From the NCBI RefSeq assembly GCF_001811425.1, contig NZ_KV804709.1, forward strand, positions 72,107 through 136,106: a DNA stretch of 64,000 nt, read 5' to 3'. Below the pieces are notes generated by a model. That model saw only the letters and a program-made list of their open reading frames with translations. It did no database searches and was not told the DNA's origin. Source of the stretch: Peptoniphilus_A sp001811425 (GTDB taxonomy: Bacteria; Bacillota; Clostridia; Tissierellales; Peptoniphilaceae). This document shows positions 8,201 through 18,269 of the stretch, one piece after another. Numbering within the stretch: the stretch's first letter is position 1; each line of letters opens with the position of its first letter. A program made the position numbers and the translations under genes.

Positions 8201-11113
8201 TAATTCTCCATGCTCGCCCTTATCAAATATTACTTTAACGTAACCTGCCGGTTGATCCTTATCTCCCGGAACTACATCACCAATTTTGTTAAATTGTGCT
8301 GTAATTACGTCATTGTCTTTATATTGAATTTTTTCTTTAATAGGTCGATCCCAATCAGCGAATTCATATCCTGTAATTGGATTTACTTCAGGTGCTTGAC
8401 CTTCTAATGCAACAGCTTTATTTGGATTAATATATACAACTTTTTCTATGCTTCCGGCCTTGTCGGTTGTCTTAAAAGTTACTGAGATATAACCGGCCGG
8501 TTTGTCATTTTCTCCGCCTTGTGGATTGTCCTTTGGAACAACATCGTCTAAAGTTGTTGCTTTTGCTGTTACTACAATGTCAGCAGCTTCAATTACAAGG
8601 GAATCTTCTTTATCCCACTCTTTAAACTTATAACCTGTTTCTTCTTCATAAGTTGGATATCCTTTTGTTGCATCATCTTTAATTGTTTTTAAAGTTATAC
8701 CTGCATTTGCCTTTACATAGTAGGCTTTAGATTCTGTTAGTTTTAGTCCTGGATCTGCTGCGAAAGTTACTCTTACATAGCCTTCTGGTCTAACCATTGG
8801 GTCTGGCACACTTGGGTCGTAAGGGATTATATTATCTGATTCTTTATAAGTCGCTGTGATTGTTGTTCCATTTGTATCAGTAAACTTTGTTGGAGTGCTT
8901 GGAGTATAAACTGCTCCATCTGCATTTGCTCCCATCTTCCATTCTTTAAATGTGTAGTGTGTTTTTCCTACTGGATTATTTACTGGAATTGTTACTTCTA
9001 CAGCTGGATTTACCCAGAAAATCTTAGCACCTTCCATAGTACCATTGTCTGTTGGTACAAAAGTTACTTTTACAAAATTATCTGGTACTCCTTCAGGTTT
9101 TGTATCCCCCTCTTGTGGAATTACATCTTTTGAGTATTGTGCTGTGATTGTAGATGCTTCTGTAAATTGATGTCTGGCTGACAAGTTATAATCTGCACCA
9201 TCACCTGTGGCTGTATCTGCCTTCATTGTCCATTTAGTAAATACATTGCCATCTGTTCCTGTTGGGTCTGTTCCTGGTATTACAACCTTGGCAGCTGGAT
9301 TTACATAGTAGTAAGTCTTTTGTGGATCTTGAGCCTTATCTGTTGGGTCGACAGTTACTTTTACATAATTTTCTGGTACATAGCTAGGTTTACCACCCGT
9401 AGAAGTTCCTTCGTAGATGTTTTTGATGACCTTAATAGGAATATCTACTGTTTGGCTTGTGCCATCGGCAAAGTTTACTTTTGCTTTTAAAGTAAGATTT
9501 CTTGAAACTTCTGTTGCTGGATCTTCTTTTAATTTATCGTATAATTTAACTTTTAGATCATCATCAGCAATTAGATTTCCACTATCATCTAATATTTGAA
9601 GGCTGTCGCCATCTTTTAATTCTTGATAAACTCCATTTGCATCCTTAATCTCTACTTGTCCTTTTAAGGTATCAAGTGTAGGAATAAAGTCATTGACATA
9701 TTCTGTTCCATTGTTAAAAGATTCAAATACAGTAAGTTCTTCCGCTTTTATATCGTTATTTTCCCAAATAGCATAGAAGGTCTTGGCTTCTTTGATGTTT
9801 GCAAAATCAGCATCAGTAGCAATAGCTCCGTCTTTAGTTAATGACCAACCCTTAAAAGTTTTTCCTTCTCTTGTTGGGTCTTCTGCTTTATCAGTTAAAG
9901 TGCCTTCATAGTCAACTTCTTTTACAATCTTTTGGTCTGCGCCTTCTTCTGTAATAGAAGCAAACTTACCACCGTTAGCATCAAATGTAACGGAGATAAT
10001 TTCCGTCATAGAAAGCTTTCCGCCTTCTATAACATCGTAGTTGAAGTCATATTTAAACTTGTGGTCGCCTGATGTGACAGTTTTAACTCCATTATTTTCT
10101 TCAAAAGTTAATCCTTGTGTGTCGGTTTTAACTTCTACTGTCTTTGGAGTTGTTTCAAGTTCAGAAGGTAAGAAGGACCATGGGCCATTAACTTCATCTT
10201 CATCAAAATTTTCTACAAAACTAGATCTTAATATTGTTCTTGTTGTGTCATTTTTAGGGAAGTTAAAGTCATTGTCTACATCAGTATCAACCTCGAAGTA
10301 ACCTTCAATTTGAGGTCTGTCTGCTTCAGCAAGGCTTGTGTGCCATTCAGATACAAATTTTGTAGAAGCTACTTGTTGAATATTAATATCTAGGAAAGAT
10401 ATAGTTGCAACTTGTTTGTCCCCTTCCGGTCTCCATGATACACCCGGTGTACCGTTACTTTCTTGGATAATAAGTTGAACATTTTCACTAAAGTTTCTTT
10501 GTATTTGGACATTATAGGTATAGGGATTTCCATCTACATCATATAGAGGTAGGTAGGTTGGATTGTCATCGCTATTTGACCAAGTGTAGGTTCCGTCTTT
10601 ATCTACTTCCAGATAAAATCTTACACCAGTCATTACGTTGCCATTTGTTTGGGTAAACAAAAGCTTTACCTTTGCCCCTTGACCCAGTACTTTATTCCAA
10701 TCAAAGCTTCCACCGTCAAGACCTACTGTTGTAAGTGTTCCCTGTACATTTGCCCAATACTTTGGCTTCTCGGAATCAGCCGGTTGTTGACCTTCGATGT
10801 AAGGGGACTTAGGGCTCCTTAATGCTTGAGGAATTATTTCATCGCCTATTTCCAGCCCATCTAAAGTGGCTGTATCTTTGTGGTTTTTTTCTTCTACTCC
10901 TTCTATGGAAATAGATGCAGTGGGATTGTCTTTAGAGAATCCCACTCCTTTTAGCTTTCCAATTGTTATAAAGTTTGAATCTGATGATTCAAGTTTTTTT
11001 GTTATTAATTTGTTATCTTTGGGTTTTTCCTCTAATGCGTATGCAAAGCTTGGTATAAAAGCTTGCAATACTAATACTAGAGCTAAAAACCCTGTCAATA
11101 TTTTTCTTTTCAT
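5090..11113 (-). CDS. giant S-layer-anchored repeat adhesin (InlB-type and long tandem repeats), frameshifted in SLH repeat 1
   Basis: As read, 2007 residues; about 2178 if the frameshift near 5205 is repaired. Residues 1-27 are a signal peptide (MKRKILTGFLALVLVLQAFIPSFAYA). Then come a non-repetitive N-terminal region (about 30-370), an InlB B-type repeat (VTFDANGG ... FKGWSL ... FYAIWE, about 380-460), a Rib-like segment (about 465-575), and about 13 tandem units of 80-100 residues built as YVxVTF, YYVxP, GYxFxxWD, ITAxY and ending DVIP ... KPEG. Two further InlB-like units sit near residues 1500-1640. A Pro/Tyr-rich spacer (PYYPERPDYPYYPERP) leads to the first SLH motif. Likely a cell-surface adhesin held by SLH binding to secondary cell-wall polymer. 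The last 36 residues or so (from RKFLPTLLL) are out-of-frame translation. It starts 24 bases after the neighbouring giant gene with AAGGAG spaced for ATG 11113, so the two form an operon. Confidence 0.85.
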   Translation of the reverse strand: MKRKILTGFLALVLVLQAFIPSFAYALEEKPKDNKLITKKLESSDSNFITIGKLKGVGFSKDNPTASISIEGVEEKNHKDTATLDGLEIGDEIIPQALRSPKSPYIEGQQPADSEKPKYWANVQGTLTTVGLDGGSFDWNKVLGQGAKVKLLFTQTNGNVMTGVRFYLEVDKDGTYTWSNSDDNPTYLPLYDVDGNPYTYNVQIQRNFSENVQLIIQESNGTPGVSWRPEGDKQVATISFLDINIQQVASTKFVSEWHTSLAEADRPQIEGYFEVDTDVDNDFNFPKNDTTRTILRSSFVENFDEDEVNGPWSFLPSELETTPKTVEVKTDTQGLTFEENNGVKTVTSGDHKFKYDFNYDVIEGGKLSMTEIISVTFDANGGKFASITEEGADQKIVKEVDYEGTLTDKAEDPTREGKTFKGWSLTKDGAIATDADFANIKEAKTFYAIWENNDIKAEELTVFESFNNGTEYVNDFIPTLDTLKGQVEIKDANGVYQELKDGDSLQILDDSGNLIADDDLKVKLYDKLKEDPATEVSRNLTLKAKVNFADGTSQTVDIPIKVIKNIYEGTSTGGKPSYVPENYVKVTVDPTDKAQDPQKTYYYVNPAAKVVIPGTDPTGTDGNVFTKWTMKADTATGDGADYNLSARHQFTEASTITAQYSKDVIPQEGDTKPEGVPDNFVKVTFVPTDNGTMEGAKIFWVNPAVEVTIPVNNPVGKTHYTFKEWKMGANADGAVYTPSTPTKFTDTNGTTITATYKESDNIIPYDPSVPDPMVRPEGYVRVTFAADPGLKLTESKAYYVKANAGITLKTIKDDATKGYPTYEEETGYKFKEWDKEDSLVIEAADIVVTAKATTLDDVVPKDNPQGGENDKPAGYISVTFKTTDKAGSIEKVVYINPNKAVALEGQAPEVNPITGYEFADWDRPIKEKIQYKDNDVITAQFNKIGDVVPGDKDQPAGYVKVIFDKGEHGELSGTTSYWVKPEVEVTVEAPSVKANIGYKFTNWDKETTLTAKTTDTEIKITAKYEKLDDIIPSTDENGKPNTKPEGYVTVTFDKGDHGKEITGQTVYYVNPKADPAKTLGDTLIVKPEVKAEVGYKFTGWDTKDEFEIKDNKTVIAQYEIIDDVIPKENPQGGENEKPEGYITVTFDKGANGELEGNTVFYINPNKAVVLEGKAPTIKPNTGYTSAGWDTSINKAIQYKDGDKITALYNELGDVIPQEKTDGSDKPAGYLTVTFLDGGHGTLTGKTVYYVKPDKEVTVPAPTVTPNVGWKQKDGEQAWDSKLTRTFTDENTTITAQYDPLENVIPGDQTKPDGYFTVTFKAENGSLTGTTVYYVKPNVEVDLTNTADGITKNPKVGYTAEGGTWSPAITKQQYTANETYTFNFVKLDDVIPKDNPQGGENIKPDGYVIVEFIADANGSIVGGNKTYYVNPTKGIKVGSTELPIPTTTPNDNYKFDKWLENIDQNEVITTDKKYVATFKINKVTMTYKADDKTSGTVPAALSYEIGTEITIAGGNDLKKDNAVLTGWKIGEKTYKPGEKFTINADTTATAIWEAGLHTVNFDTVGGTHIDSQQVKHEELITPVGNPEKDGYFFVGWKIKGTDKVFDPTKDKVTEDITLVAQYSKDIIPQTGDNKPEGVPDSFVLVEFKEGTNGTLTGTTKYWVNPTAGKKLSDIVHPSVTANEGWKHTGWDKTEDTEINNALEVTAKYLKKVLTEQPTENVEKYVKVEFKQGEHGTIADAETSAYWVLKDEAVTLTPPIVNPNTGYAQKTGDEAWSPRLKTSYSTDTEHVAQYDYNGKDVIPQPGSEKPDNVPDNFVLVEFKPGDHGSIASTETVKYWVNPTKLVTLTPPTVTPYAGYEQEKGLGAWDKYLRDMFTEDTVITAQYRKLEEPCPPPTPDKPDDPYYPERPDYPYYPERPYYPLRPEVRYETIIQEKVVKVPIIDNAYFKEVRYMQGFMGDFRPKDGLTRAEVRKFLPTLLLKTATSTMQTSNFLTRTLEKLGTLELSRL

Positions 11114-11137
11114 TATACTATGCTCACTCCTTCTTCC

Positions 11138-14100
11138 CTATTCTACCGAATCTTCTCTTGGAAGAGATCTTCTAGAACCATCTTCTGCCCAATATTTTAA
11201 AATATCGCCAGATTGTACTGAAGAGTCTAGCTTAAATACATTAGAAGTTTTTCTTCTTCTAGTATAAGTTGTATTGTCGTAAGTTTTACTTCCGCTACCA
11301 CTTATAACTTCAAGTTTACCTGTTGCTCCATTTGATAGTTCTTTTATATAAACTATTTTTTCTCCTGCTCTTGGAATGTCTATTACAAGTTTAAGTTCTG
11401 TCACACCTTGGTCGGATATAACTGTGTCTTCAGAGAAGCTTTGTTTTACCAATTGTATTTTTGTTGCATTAGGGTCAGTAGTATTTGGATCAAGTGGTTC
11501 GTTAACAATATTTACATCTTGCCAGCCTTTAAAGACATCATCAATGTTTTTCTCTAAAACTACTGGTGTAGGAATTCTAACTTCTGTTTCTTTCTTGACA
11601 TAGTATTTTGCATTGCCTACAAGGTAGAATTTGTTATCATCTGATACTTTAAATGTTACTAATACCATGCCCTCTGGTTTTTCTTCTTCAATTTGTGTAT
11701 CTGTCTTTCCAGGTTCTACTGGTATTACGTCTGCTTCTGGTTCGTAGAGTGCTGTAAAGATTTTTTCTGTTTGACCTTCTTCAAGTGTTAAGTCAAGTGC
11801 TTGATTCCAACCAGAGTTTTCTGCTTTTGCTTTGTAGTATTTTGCTGGGGCAATTTCTGGAACTTCTAGTCCTGCTTGTTGAGCTTTGTCGAATGTTAAG
11901 TCTTTTGCTACTTTGTAAGTTACTGGACTTTTTTGTTCTGTGTCAGCAAGTTTTAATTTACCATGGTCGCCTTCTTTGAAAGTTACTTTGATGAATTTTT
12001 CTGTATCAATAGTATCAGTATCAGTAATCTCTTGAACTGCATTTGTCCATTGTGCATATAGGACTAAATCTTTATCGATAGGTTTATTTTCAAAATCAAA
12101 ATAATTTTTATCATTTGCATTTTCTTTCCAGCCTAAGAATACAAAGTTTTCTTTTGTAGGATCAGTAGTTGGCTTTGTTGCGTGTCCATTGTGTTCTACT
12201 TCTTGAGTTGCTGGAGCTTCTGAACCACCATCTGTGTCAAACACTACTTTATGTTTGTCTGTTGTCCATTGGGCTGTGGCTGTTGTGTTTTCATTTAATG
12301 TCACTTGGTCGCCTGCTTGATAAGTTTCGTCTCCTATCTTCCAGCCGGCAAATGTAGCATTGTCTTTTGTTAGTCCTTCTGGTCTTGCAAGTCTTATGCT
12401 TGTTCCATGGTCTACTGTAACTGCATCCGGAACTGTTCCTTCAGCTCCACCTGCATCATAGGTTAGGGTGATTTTCCCTAAGGTGAATTTTGCTACGTGT
12501 TCACGATCGCCCTTGATGGGATTATCGTAGTCAATTTCTTCAACCCAGCCGGTAAATCCGTAATTATCATTTGCCTTTGCTTCTGGAACAATTAACTCAT
12601 TAGTAGCGCCTTGTGTTGCCTTATCTTTATCAACTAGTTTGATATTTGCTTCGGGGTTAACGTAATAAGTTTTATTGCCGCCGACAACTTCGCCATTATC
12701 TCCAGCGATAAATTTGACGGTAACATAGCCTTCAGGTTTTTTCACGTCGTCGCTTGTTTTTTCTACTATATCTTCTGACTTGTCAAAGTTAAATACAAAT
12801 TCTGTTTCCGGATCAGCAAATGTGCCTTTCAAAGCTTTTTGATCTTTGTTAGTCCAGTTTTCGCCGTTTGCAAAGTATCCAACACTTGGAGTTTTTGTAA
12901 TCTTACCAGCTGAGTCAGTCATGTCGACTTCTACTTCAGGTGATACATAGTAAACTAAGTCGCCTGATACTGTTCCACCTGTGCCTGCTTTAAAGATTAC
13001 TTTTACATAATTTTCAAGTGCTTTTTCAGGTTTAGTGCCATCTGGATTAGCAGGTACAATCTTTTCGTGAACTTCTACAGGAACTTCTATCGGATTTGTT
13101 TGAGTTCCAACGCTTGAACCGTCAGTGTATTCAACAATTACTTTTGCCGTACTGTTTCCGGGATTATTTACATCCGGATTTTCAACTATTGTTACTGTCT
13201 TAATAGTTTTTCCTTCAGGTGGAGTAATCTTATCTTTGATTTCGTCTACTGTCGGTGTCTTTCCTTGTGGTGTGTGAACTGTATCTGTTGTTGGGACTTG
13301 GTCTTTTATCACTTCAGGTGTTACAGAATATTTTGCAATGATTGTAGTATCATTTTCAAATTTTCCTACTATCTTATCTAACCAAGTTTTTGCCTTGTCT
13401 TCTGTTTCCCACTTAGAGAAATTCATTGTGTAACCAACTGCTCCAATATTTGCAGGATCTGCAGCTACAGTTTTTCCTGTCGGATTTGTTACATCAATAG
13501 TAACTTCCATAGTTGGGTTAACCCAGAATGTTTTTTCAAATGCTGTTTCATCTGTTGCTTTGTCAGTTGTTTTAACTATAACTTTTACAAAAGTATCAGG
13601 TACTTTTGGCTTGTCTTCGCCTTGTTTTTGTTCTACTACATCATTAGCATCGCTTGGACTTATAACTGTATTTTCAGTAAACTTGTGTCGTTTTCCAAAA
13701 TCAAAGATTCCGTTTTCTACTTGTCCTTCGTTTTGTGCAGCTTTATCTGCTGTCCAATTGACAAATGTTGATGAACCTTCAGTTTTAACTTCTGGAATTT
13801 CCACCCATGCATTTTTATTTACATAGTAAATTTTATCGTCTTTAGCGTTAAAGTCTTTGCTTGCCTTTATCGTAACCATGACATAGTCGCCGGTCACGTC
13901 TTGTAATCCGCCTTCTTCAGCTTTTTTGCCTTCAGCTTCCTTTAAGAATAGCGGTTTGTCGCCTTCCTTGTTAAGGGCTTCGTAGACGTTTTTGTAAACT
14001 GTAATCGGTATAGTTAGTTCTTGCGGTTCTTTGCCATCTGTGAAAGTAACTTTAGCCTTGACATTTACTGTGCGAACGACTTCGTCTTTGTCGGCAGCTT

Positions 14101-17100
14101 TCTTTTCATTTACTAATTCATATACTTGATCGTCTGTTGTTAATTCATTGCCGGCTTCGTCAAATAATTTTATTTCTGTTCCTGCCGGAAGTGGTTTTAC
14201 CTCGTCCTTTTCTCTCCATTCAAGTTGTGCTTTTAATTGAGCAATCGTTGGGGCAAAGTCGTTAGTCCACTTGCCATTAGGATCTTTAAAAGCTTCGGTG
14301 CGTACCATTCCCTTTGCCGTTAAGCCTGACCATTCAAATTTCGCTGTAAATACATAGAAGTCATTTGTATCATTATCAACTATTGTGTTCTTGTTTAATA
14401 ACGGTTTTTCATCCCATTTAGTAAATTTCTTTCCAGTTTCCGGAGTGATATAGTACTTTCCTTCAACCTTATCATTAGGTGTTCCGTCAGCCTTTGTTCC
14501 CAATTCTTCTGGAACTGGTAGTAGGTCTGATTTAAGTCCCTTTATTACATCATAGTGAAGTTCTGTTACAGATTTTCCGGTGTTGTCCGTAAAGGAACCT
14601 CCCTTGTCTGCCTTAAAGGTTACTCTTACATAACCTTCCGGTGTCTTTCCACCTTCCGGTACTTCTATTACTCTTACGTCCTTATAATAGAAGGTAATCT
14701 CATCTTTGCCCGTTCCGTTGATGCCTAATAATTCATTTGTTTTTTCATCAACGTCGAAGAATAATTGTTGTTGTGGTGGGCTTGTTAAAACCCAACCTGG
14801 GATCGGTCTGTAGTTTCTTGCGTCATAGTGGCGGTTGCCATTTACAACTAGTTCTTGGTCTATAATGGCTCCGGCTTTTTCGTTTTCTTTGCCTTTAAAG
14901 CTTTCGTCTATATAGTTGACCTTGTATTCTCTATGTCTGTATGGCCTGTAAAAGAATTTAAAGACATTGTTTTTAACGTCCGGATTAGGAATCATTTTTT
15001 CAGAATCCTCAGGATTCGGAATCTCTGCCGGTTCAACTCTAAAAGTTTGGAAGAAAGAGTTGTTTAGTCCTACGCGATTATTATATTCTTCGTATATCGT
15101 CTTCAAATCGCCGGTTAATTTCTCATTAAGCTCGTCATGAGGTACAAGGGTATATTTGTCGTCTTGTCTGTCTCCGGTTGTTGCTACTAAATAGTCGGCA
15201 CGTTTGTTTTCCAGCGTATCCGAATCGGGATTAGGACTTATGCTTTTATCTAAGTTATAGTCCTTGTCTAAATAATAGTGAAGAACCTCTACGTCCACTC
15301 TTGCATTTGGCACCCAAATTGCCTTTAGATATATTGGAGATACAACATCATTGCCAAAGGAGTAAAGCTCCGGCACTTTGTAAGTCTCGCGATATGAGTT
15401 GTCGATTTCATCTGTATAGTTACCATCTTCATCCTTTATATAGCGAATTATTTCCCAACCCATAAAGTCGTAGCCCTTTCTTACAGGCTTAAATTTAGGT
15501 TCTATAAGTCTTTGTTTTTGAATTACAGTGAATACTTGCTTACCATCTTGATTAGCTTCTTTTATAGGATAAGTTGTTTCTATTTCTTGACCAATATCGC
15601 CTTCTTTTATGGTCTTGCGTTCTGTGGTTAATTTGTTTTCATCGATTGATCTTAAACTACCTTCATTTGGGTCAAAGATAACCTTCCACTTATAGTCAGG
15701 TTCGCCCCATTTGGCGTAGAGAACTTGGTCATAATGAAGTTTAGTTTCTTTTCCGTCTTTTACCAGGTTGTCGCCGGCGGGATCCAGTGCCCAGCCTAAG
15801 AAGCTCCAATCATCACGTACCCAATTCGGTTTTTCGGGTTTGTGTGTCGCATCGAGCTTTAAATCATTTAATGGCAATTCATAAGGCACCTCTATAATAT
15901 TGCCCTCACCATATTCGCTGTCATTTTTTACTGTCTTTGGATCGTCGTTCAACTTTAACTTGTACTTGTTACGGGAGTAGTTTGCATAATTGTAGGCATT
16001 TATACCATTAAAGGATTTTGTGCCCCAAGGAAATTTATCGATGTATTCGATCTTGTCGGCGTCGCTTCTAAAAGGCGTTTTCTTATTTCTCTCCGTATTT
16101 AATTCATCAAAAGTTTTTTGTGGGTCCCATTTACCCGTACCTTTTTCTAGTCCTATCCATTCTGCTTCCCTTGTCTCTTGTTTAAGGGTAAAACCTTGAA
16201 GATGTGGCAAAATGAAGGGATACCCATCAGCTCCAATTGCATTCGTATCGCTCTTCCAATAGGACAGGTCATAATCGATTTGTTCCTTGCCATCAAAGTC
16301 GTCCTTTATAATATCAATGTGGTGGACAACGGATTTTTCCCAGGATGTCGATCCAATGGAAATCTCATATTTGTCCCTAGCTTTTGTTTTATTTTCTCCT
16401 ATAGGTATTTGATCTGCGTGACCATCTCCATAAAATTCTTCTTCACTCATTACATCTTCAGCATCTATAAAATCTTCTGCGCTTAAACGATAAGGTGGAG
16501 TGTCACGATAAATTTGTTCACCCGCGTTATTGTTAATTATCCAGCCTATTAGGCCGATGTCTACACCTTCTTCGCTACTATCAGGCGGAAGATTTGAAAC
16601 TTCCTCATCCTTTGGCCATATTTTATCCAAGCTTTGGTTGAAGCGAACATCTACTTTATAAGGAGATCCTTCTTGCCCTATTATTTGTCCATCTCTTGTT
16701 ATAATCGGCCAGAAGCTACCGGCATTATCAAATGCCAGTTCATTAGCAGCTGTAAAGTAAAGGGTATAGACTCTGCGGTCGTAGTAGACATTGTAGACCG
16801 TTTCTCCTGTAGATGATACAGTTTTTTGTATTTCAGGATTGTCTTCAGATGCGTTTTGCTTTTTAGTCAAGTCTTCATTTAAAAAGTAATATCTTTCAAA
16901 TTCTTTTTTATCATCTTGAGCCTTTTCCAAGCGTCCGTCATTTAAGTCGGGGAAGGTGATTCCGTGGGTATCTAAGTTTGTAAGATCCGGAGTAGAACCG
17001 GTGTCGGCATCATCTATTCTTCTTGCGCCGATAAAGTCGTAGCAATCACGCAATGGTAGGGTATTATCTTTGTCATCGTAATCCGTCTTTTCAGTCCAAA

Positions 17101-18121
17101 ATTGGATGACATATTCCGCCTTGGGTTTGTCTTTCCATACTGCTGTAAAGGTAACATTTTCGGCAGGCATTTTTAGATTAGCAGCTAGATTATTAATAGA
17201 GTTGCCACTTGGATATTTGATGATTTCATTTGCTTGATAGGTTTTTCCGTCTGTTGTTTCTAATGTTATAGATGGCTTCCAACCTTGGAATATACCGCCT
17301 ACTTTTGTAGGGATAGATTTATCGGCAATTTTAGGAATAATTTGTTCATAATAAAGTGTACGAGCCGGAACTGGTGTGCCGCCTTTGGTGTCAAATTTGA
17401 CATCGTAATGGGCGCGGTTATAGCGGTATTCCAAGACAAAGTTTTCGGCATTTTCCGGAACTTGCATGGTGATAAAAGGTGCTTCCGGAACAAAGCCCTT
17501 TCTATTAGGATGATTATCATTCAAAGGACTGACTTCCATAGTTGAGCCTGTGTTACCATTTTGAGTGGTAATAAGTTGTCCTTCTTCTCCAACACTTCCG
17601 TCGGGGTTGGTGTACTTTGTAAAATCATGCAAGTCTTGGAAAACGTGTTTGATTGTAATGGCGTTGGCCTTGGATTTGTAACGGAATTCTTGACTGCCAT
17701 TATTTCCGGCATTCTTCACCTTGTCGTAAGTAATTAAATAATCGTCATCCGGTTTTTCGTAGCCTGTAAGGTCCGGAAGTTTAACTGTTTGATTGACCTT
17801 GGCCTTTTCTTCTTCCGTTGCAGCTTCACCTACACTGGCAATATAGGGTTGGTAATCAACTTCATACTTATCCCCTCTTTGCACCTTGTAGTCTGTGCGT
17901 AGGGTATAAATCTCTGGCTGGTCTGGATCCTTTATTAAATCCTCTGCCGTTTTGCCAGCTTCTGGTTTTGCAGGCTTAACAGGTTTAAGCTTATTAATAA
18001 TCTTAGCCTTGTCGCCGGCTAGATTGTCATAATTAACCTCGGCAAAAGCCTGTAATGGAACCGACAATAACATTAGTAGGGCTAATATAAATGTTGTAGT
18101 TCTTTTCAAATAATTTTTCAT
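11138..18121 (-). CDS. giant secreted InlB-repeat protein without a visible wall anchor
   Basis: 2327 residues. Signal peptide at 1-27 (MKNYLKRTTTFILALLMLLSVPLQAFA). The first ~1150 residues hold several InlB B-type/Flg_new-like units (FDTKGGTPVPARTL ... FQGWKPS ... FTAVWKD; FDPNEG ... FMGWEI) and Tyr-rich linker domains. The second half repeats the architecture of the downstream gene in the same order: Rib-like segment (NDFAPTIAQLKAQLEW), YVxVTF/YYVNP/GWxxxxAxY units, then paired InlB units (GTVPDAVTVDHGT, FDTDGGSEAP). It ends SRRSLPREDSVE with no SLH domain, LPxTG or membrane helix, so it is either released or held by a partner. It is first in the operon, behind AAGGAGTGAAG and the promoter near 18200. 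Probably a paralogue of the downstream gene. Confidence 0.82.
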   Translation of the reverse strand: MKNYLKRTTTFILALLMLLSVPLQAFAEVNYDNLAGDKAKIINKLKPVKPAKPEAGKTAEDLIKDPDQPEIYTLRTDYKVQRGDKYEVDYQPYIASVGEAATEEEKAKVNQTVKLPDLTGYEKPDDDYLITYDKVKNAGNNGSQEFRYKSKANAITIKHVFQDLHDFTKYTNPDGSVGEEGQLITTQNGNTGSTMEVSPLNDNHPNRKGFVPEAPFITMQVPENAENFVLEYRYNRAHYDVKFDTKGGTPVPARTLYYEQIIPKIADKSIPTKVGGIFQGWKPSITLETTDGKTYQANEIIKYPSGNSINNLAANLKMPAENVTFTAVWKDKPKAEYVIQFWTEKTDYDDKDNTLPLRDCYDFIGARRIDDADTGSTPDLTNLDTHGITFPDLNDGRLEKAQDDKKEFERYYFLNEDLTKKQNASEDNPEIQKTVSSTGETVYNVYYDRRVYTLYFTAANELAFDNAGSFWPIITRDGQIIGQEGSPYKVDVRFNQSLDKIWPKDEEVSNLPPDSSEEGVDIGLIGWIINNNAGEQIYRDTPPYRLSAEDFIDAEDVMSEEEFYGDGHADQIPIGENKTKARDKYEISIGSTSWEKSVVHHIDIIKDDFDGKEQIDYDLSYWKSDTNAIGADGYPFILPHLQGFTLKQETREAEWIGLEKGTGKWDPQKTFDELNTERNKKTPFRSDADKIEYIDKFPWGTKSFNGINAYNYANYSRNKYKLKLNDDPKTVKNDSEYGEGNIIEVPYELPLNDLKLDATHKPEKPNWVRDDWSFLGWALDPAGDNLVKDGKETKLHYDQVLYAKWGEPDYKWKVIFDPNEGSLRSIDENKLTTERKTIKEGDIGQEIETTYPIKEANQDGKQVFTVIQKQRLIEPKFKPVRKGYDFMGWEIIRYIKDEDGNYTDEIDNSYRETYKVPELYSFGNDVVSPIYLKAIWVPNARVDVEVLHYYLDKDYNLDKSISPNPDSDTLENKRADYLVATTGDRQDDKYTLVPHDELNEKLTGDLKTIYEEYNNRVGLNNSFFQTFRVEPAEIPNPEDSEKMIPNPDVKNNVFKFFYRPYRHREYKVNYIDESFKGKENEKAGAIIDQELVVNGNRHYDARNYRPIPGWVLTSPPQQQLFFDVDEKTNELLGINGTGKDEITFYYKDVRVIEVPEGGKTPEGYVRVTFKADKGGSFTDNTGKSVTELHYDVIKGLKSDLLPVPEELGTKADGTPNDKVEGKYYITPETGKKFTKWDEKPLLNKNTIVDNDTNDFYVFTAKFEWSGLTAKGMVRTEAFKDPNGKWTNDFAPTIAQLKAQLEWREKDEVKPLPAGTEIKLFDEAGNELTTDDQVYELVNEKKAADKDEVVRTVNVKAKVTFTDGKEPQELTIPITVYKNVYEALNKEGDKPLFLKEAEGKKAEEGGLQDVTGDYVMVTIKASKDFNAKDDKIYYVNKNAWVEIPEVKTEGSSTFVNWTADKAAQNEGQVENGIFDFGKRHKFTENTVISPSDANDVVEQKQGEDKPKVPDTFVKVIVKTTDKATDETAFEKTFWVNPTMEVTIDVTNPTGKTVAADPANIGAVGYTMNFSKWETEDKAKTWLDKIVGKFENDTTIIAKYSVTPEVIKDQVPTTDTVHTPQGKTPTVDEIKDKITPPEGKTIKTVTIVENPDVNNPGNSTAKVIVEYTDGSSVGTQTNPIEVPVEVHEKIVPANPDGTKPEKALENYVKVIFKAGTGGTVSGDLVYYVSPEVEVDMTDSAGKITKTPSVGYFANGENWTNKDQKALKGTFADPETEFVFNFDKSEDIVEKTSDDVKKPEGYVTVKFIAGDNGEVVGGNKTYYVNPEANIKLVDKDKATQGATNELIVPEAKANDNYGFTGWVEEIDYDNPIKGDREHVAKFTLGKITLTYDAGGAEGTVPDAVTVDHGTSIRLARPEGLTKDNATFAGWKIGDETYQAGDQVTLNENTTATAQWTTDKHKVVFDTDGGSEAPATQEVEHNGHATKPTTDPTKENFVFLGWKENANDKNYFDFENKPIDKDLVLYAQWTNAVQEITDTDTIDTEKFIKVTFKEGDHGKLKLADTEQKSPVTYKVAKDLTFDKAQQAGLEVPEIAPAKYYKAKAENSGWNQALDLTLEEGQTEKIFTALYEPEADVIPVEPGKTDTQIEEEKPEGMVLVTFKVSDDNKFYLVGNAKYYVKKETEVRIPTPVVLEKNIDDVFKGWQDVNIVNEPLDPNTTDPNATKIQLVKQSFSEDTVISDQGVTELKLVIDIPRAGEKIVYIKELSNGATGKLEVISGSGSKTYDNTTYTRRRKTSNVFKLDSSVQSGDILKYWAEDGSRRSLPREDSVE

Positions 18122-18195
18122 ATCTTCACTCCTTAGTTTTTATCGAAATATTTTAAAATTAAAATTTGTATATTGAAATAATAATCTATACTTGG

Positions 18196-18201
18196 ATTAT
18201 A
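18196..18201 (-). promoter_or_regulatory. -10 element of the giant surface-protein operon
   Basis: On the minus strand TATAAT (plus 18196-18201) lies 75 bases before the ATG at 18121, in a region otherwise free of coding potential. The -35 element is weak. An AAGGAG ribosome site precedes the ATG. Confidence 0.5.
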
Positions 18202-18269
18202 CTATAAATCCACCTAAAATAGAATGAAGAAAATGTTTATTCCTGTATTTTTTTTCATTTTTCACCATA

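Noticed and set aside
10866..11267. Long plus-strand frame opposite the junction of the two giant genes
   Set aside because: Antisense to strongly coding sequence with clear signal peptide and ribosome site; Ser/Phe-rich shadow translation. The same applies to other plus-strand frames between 5 and 18 kb.
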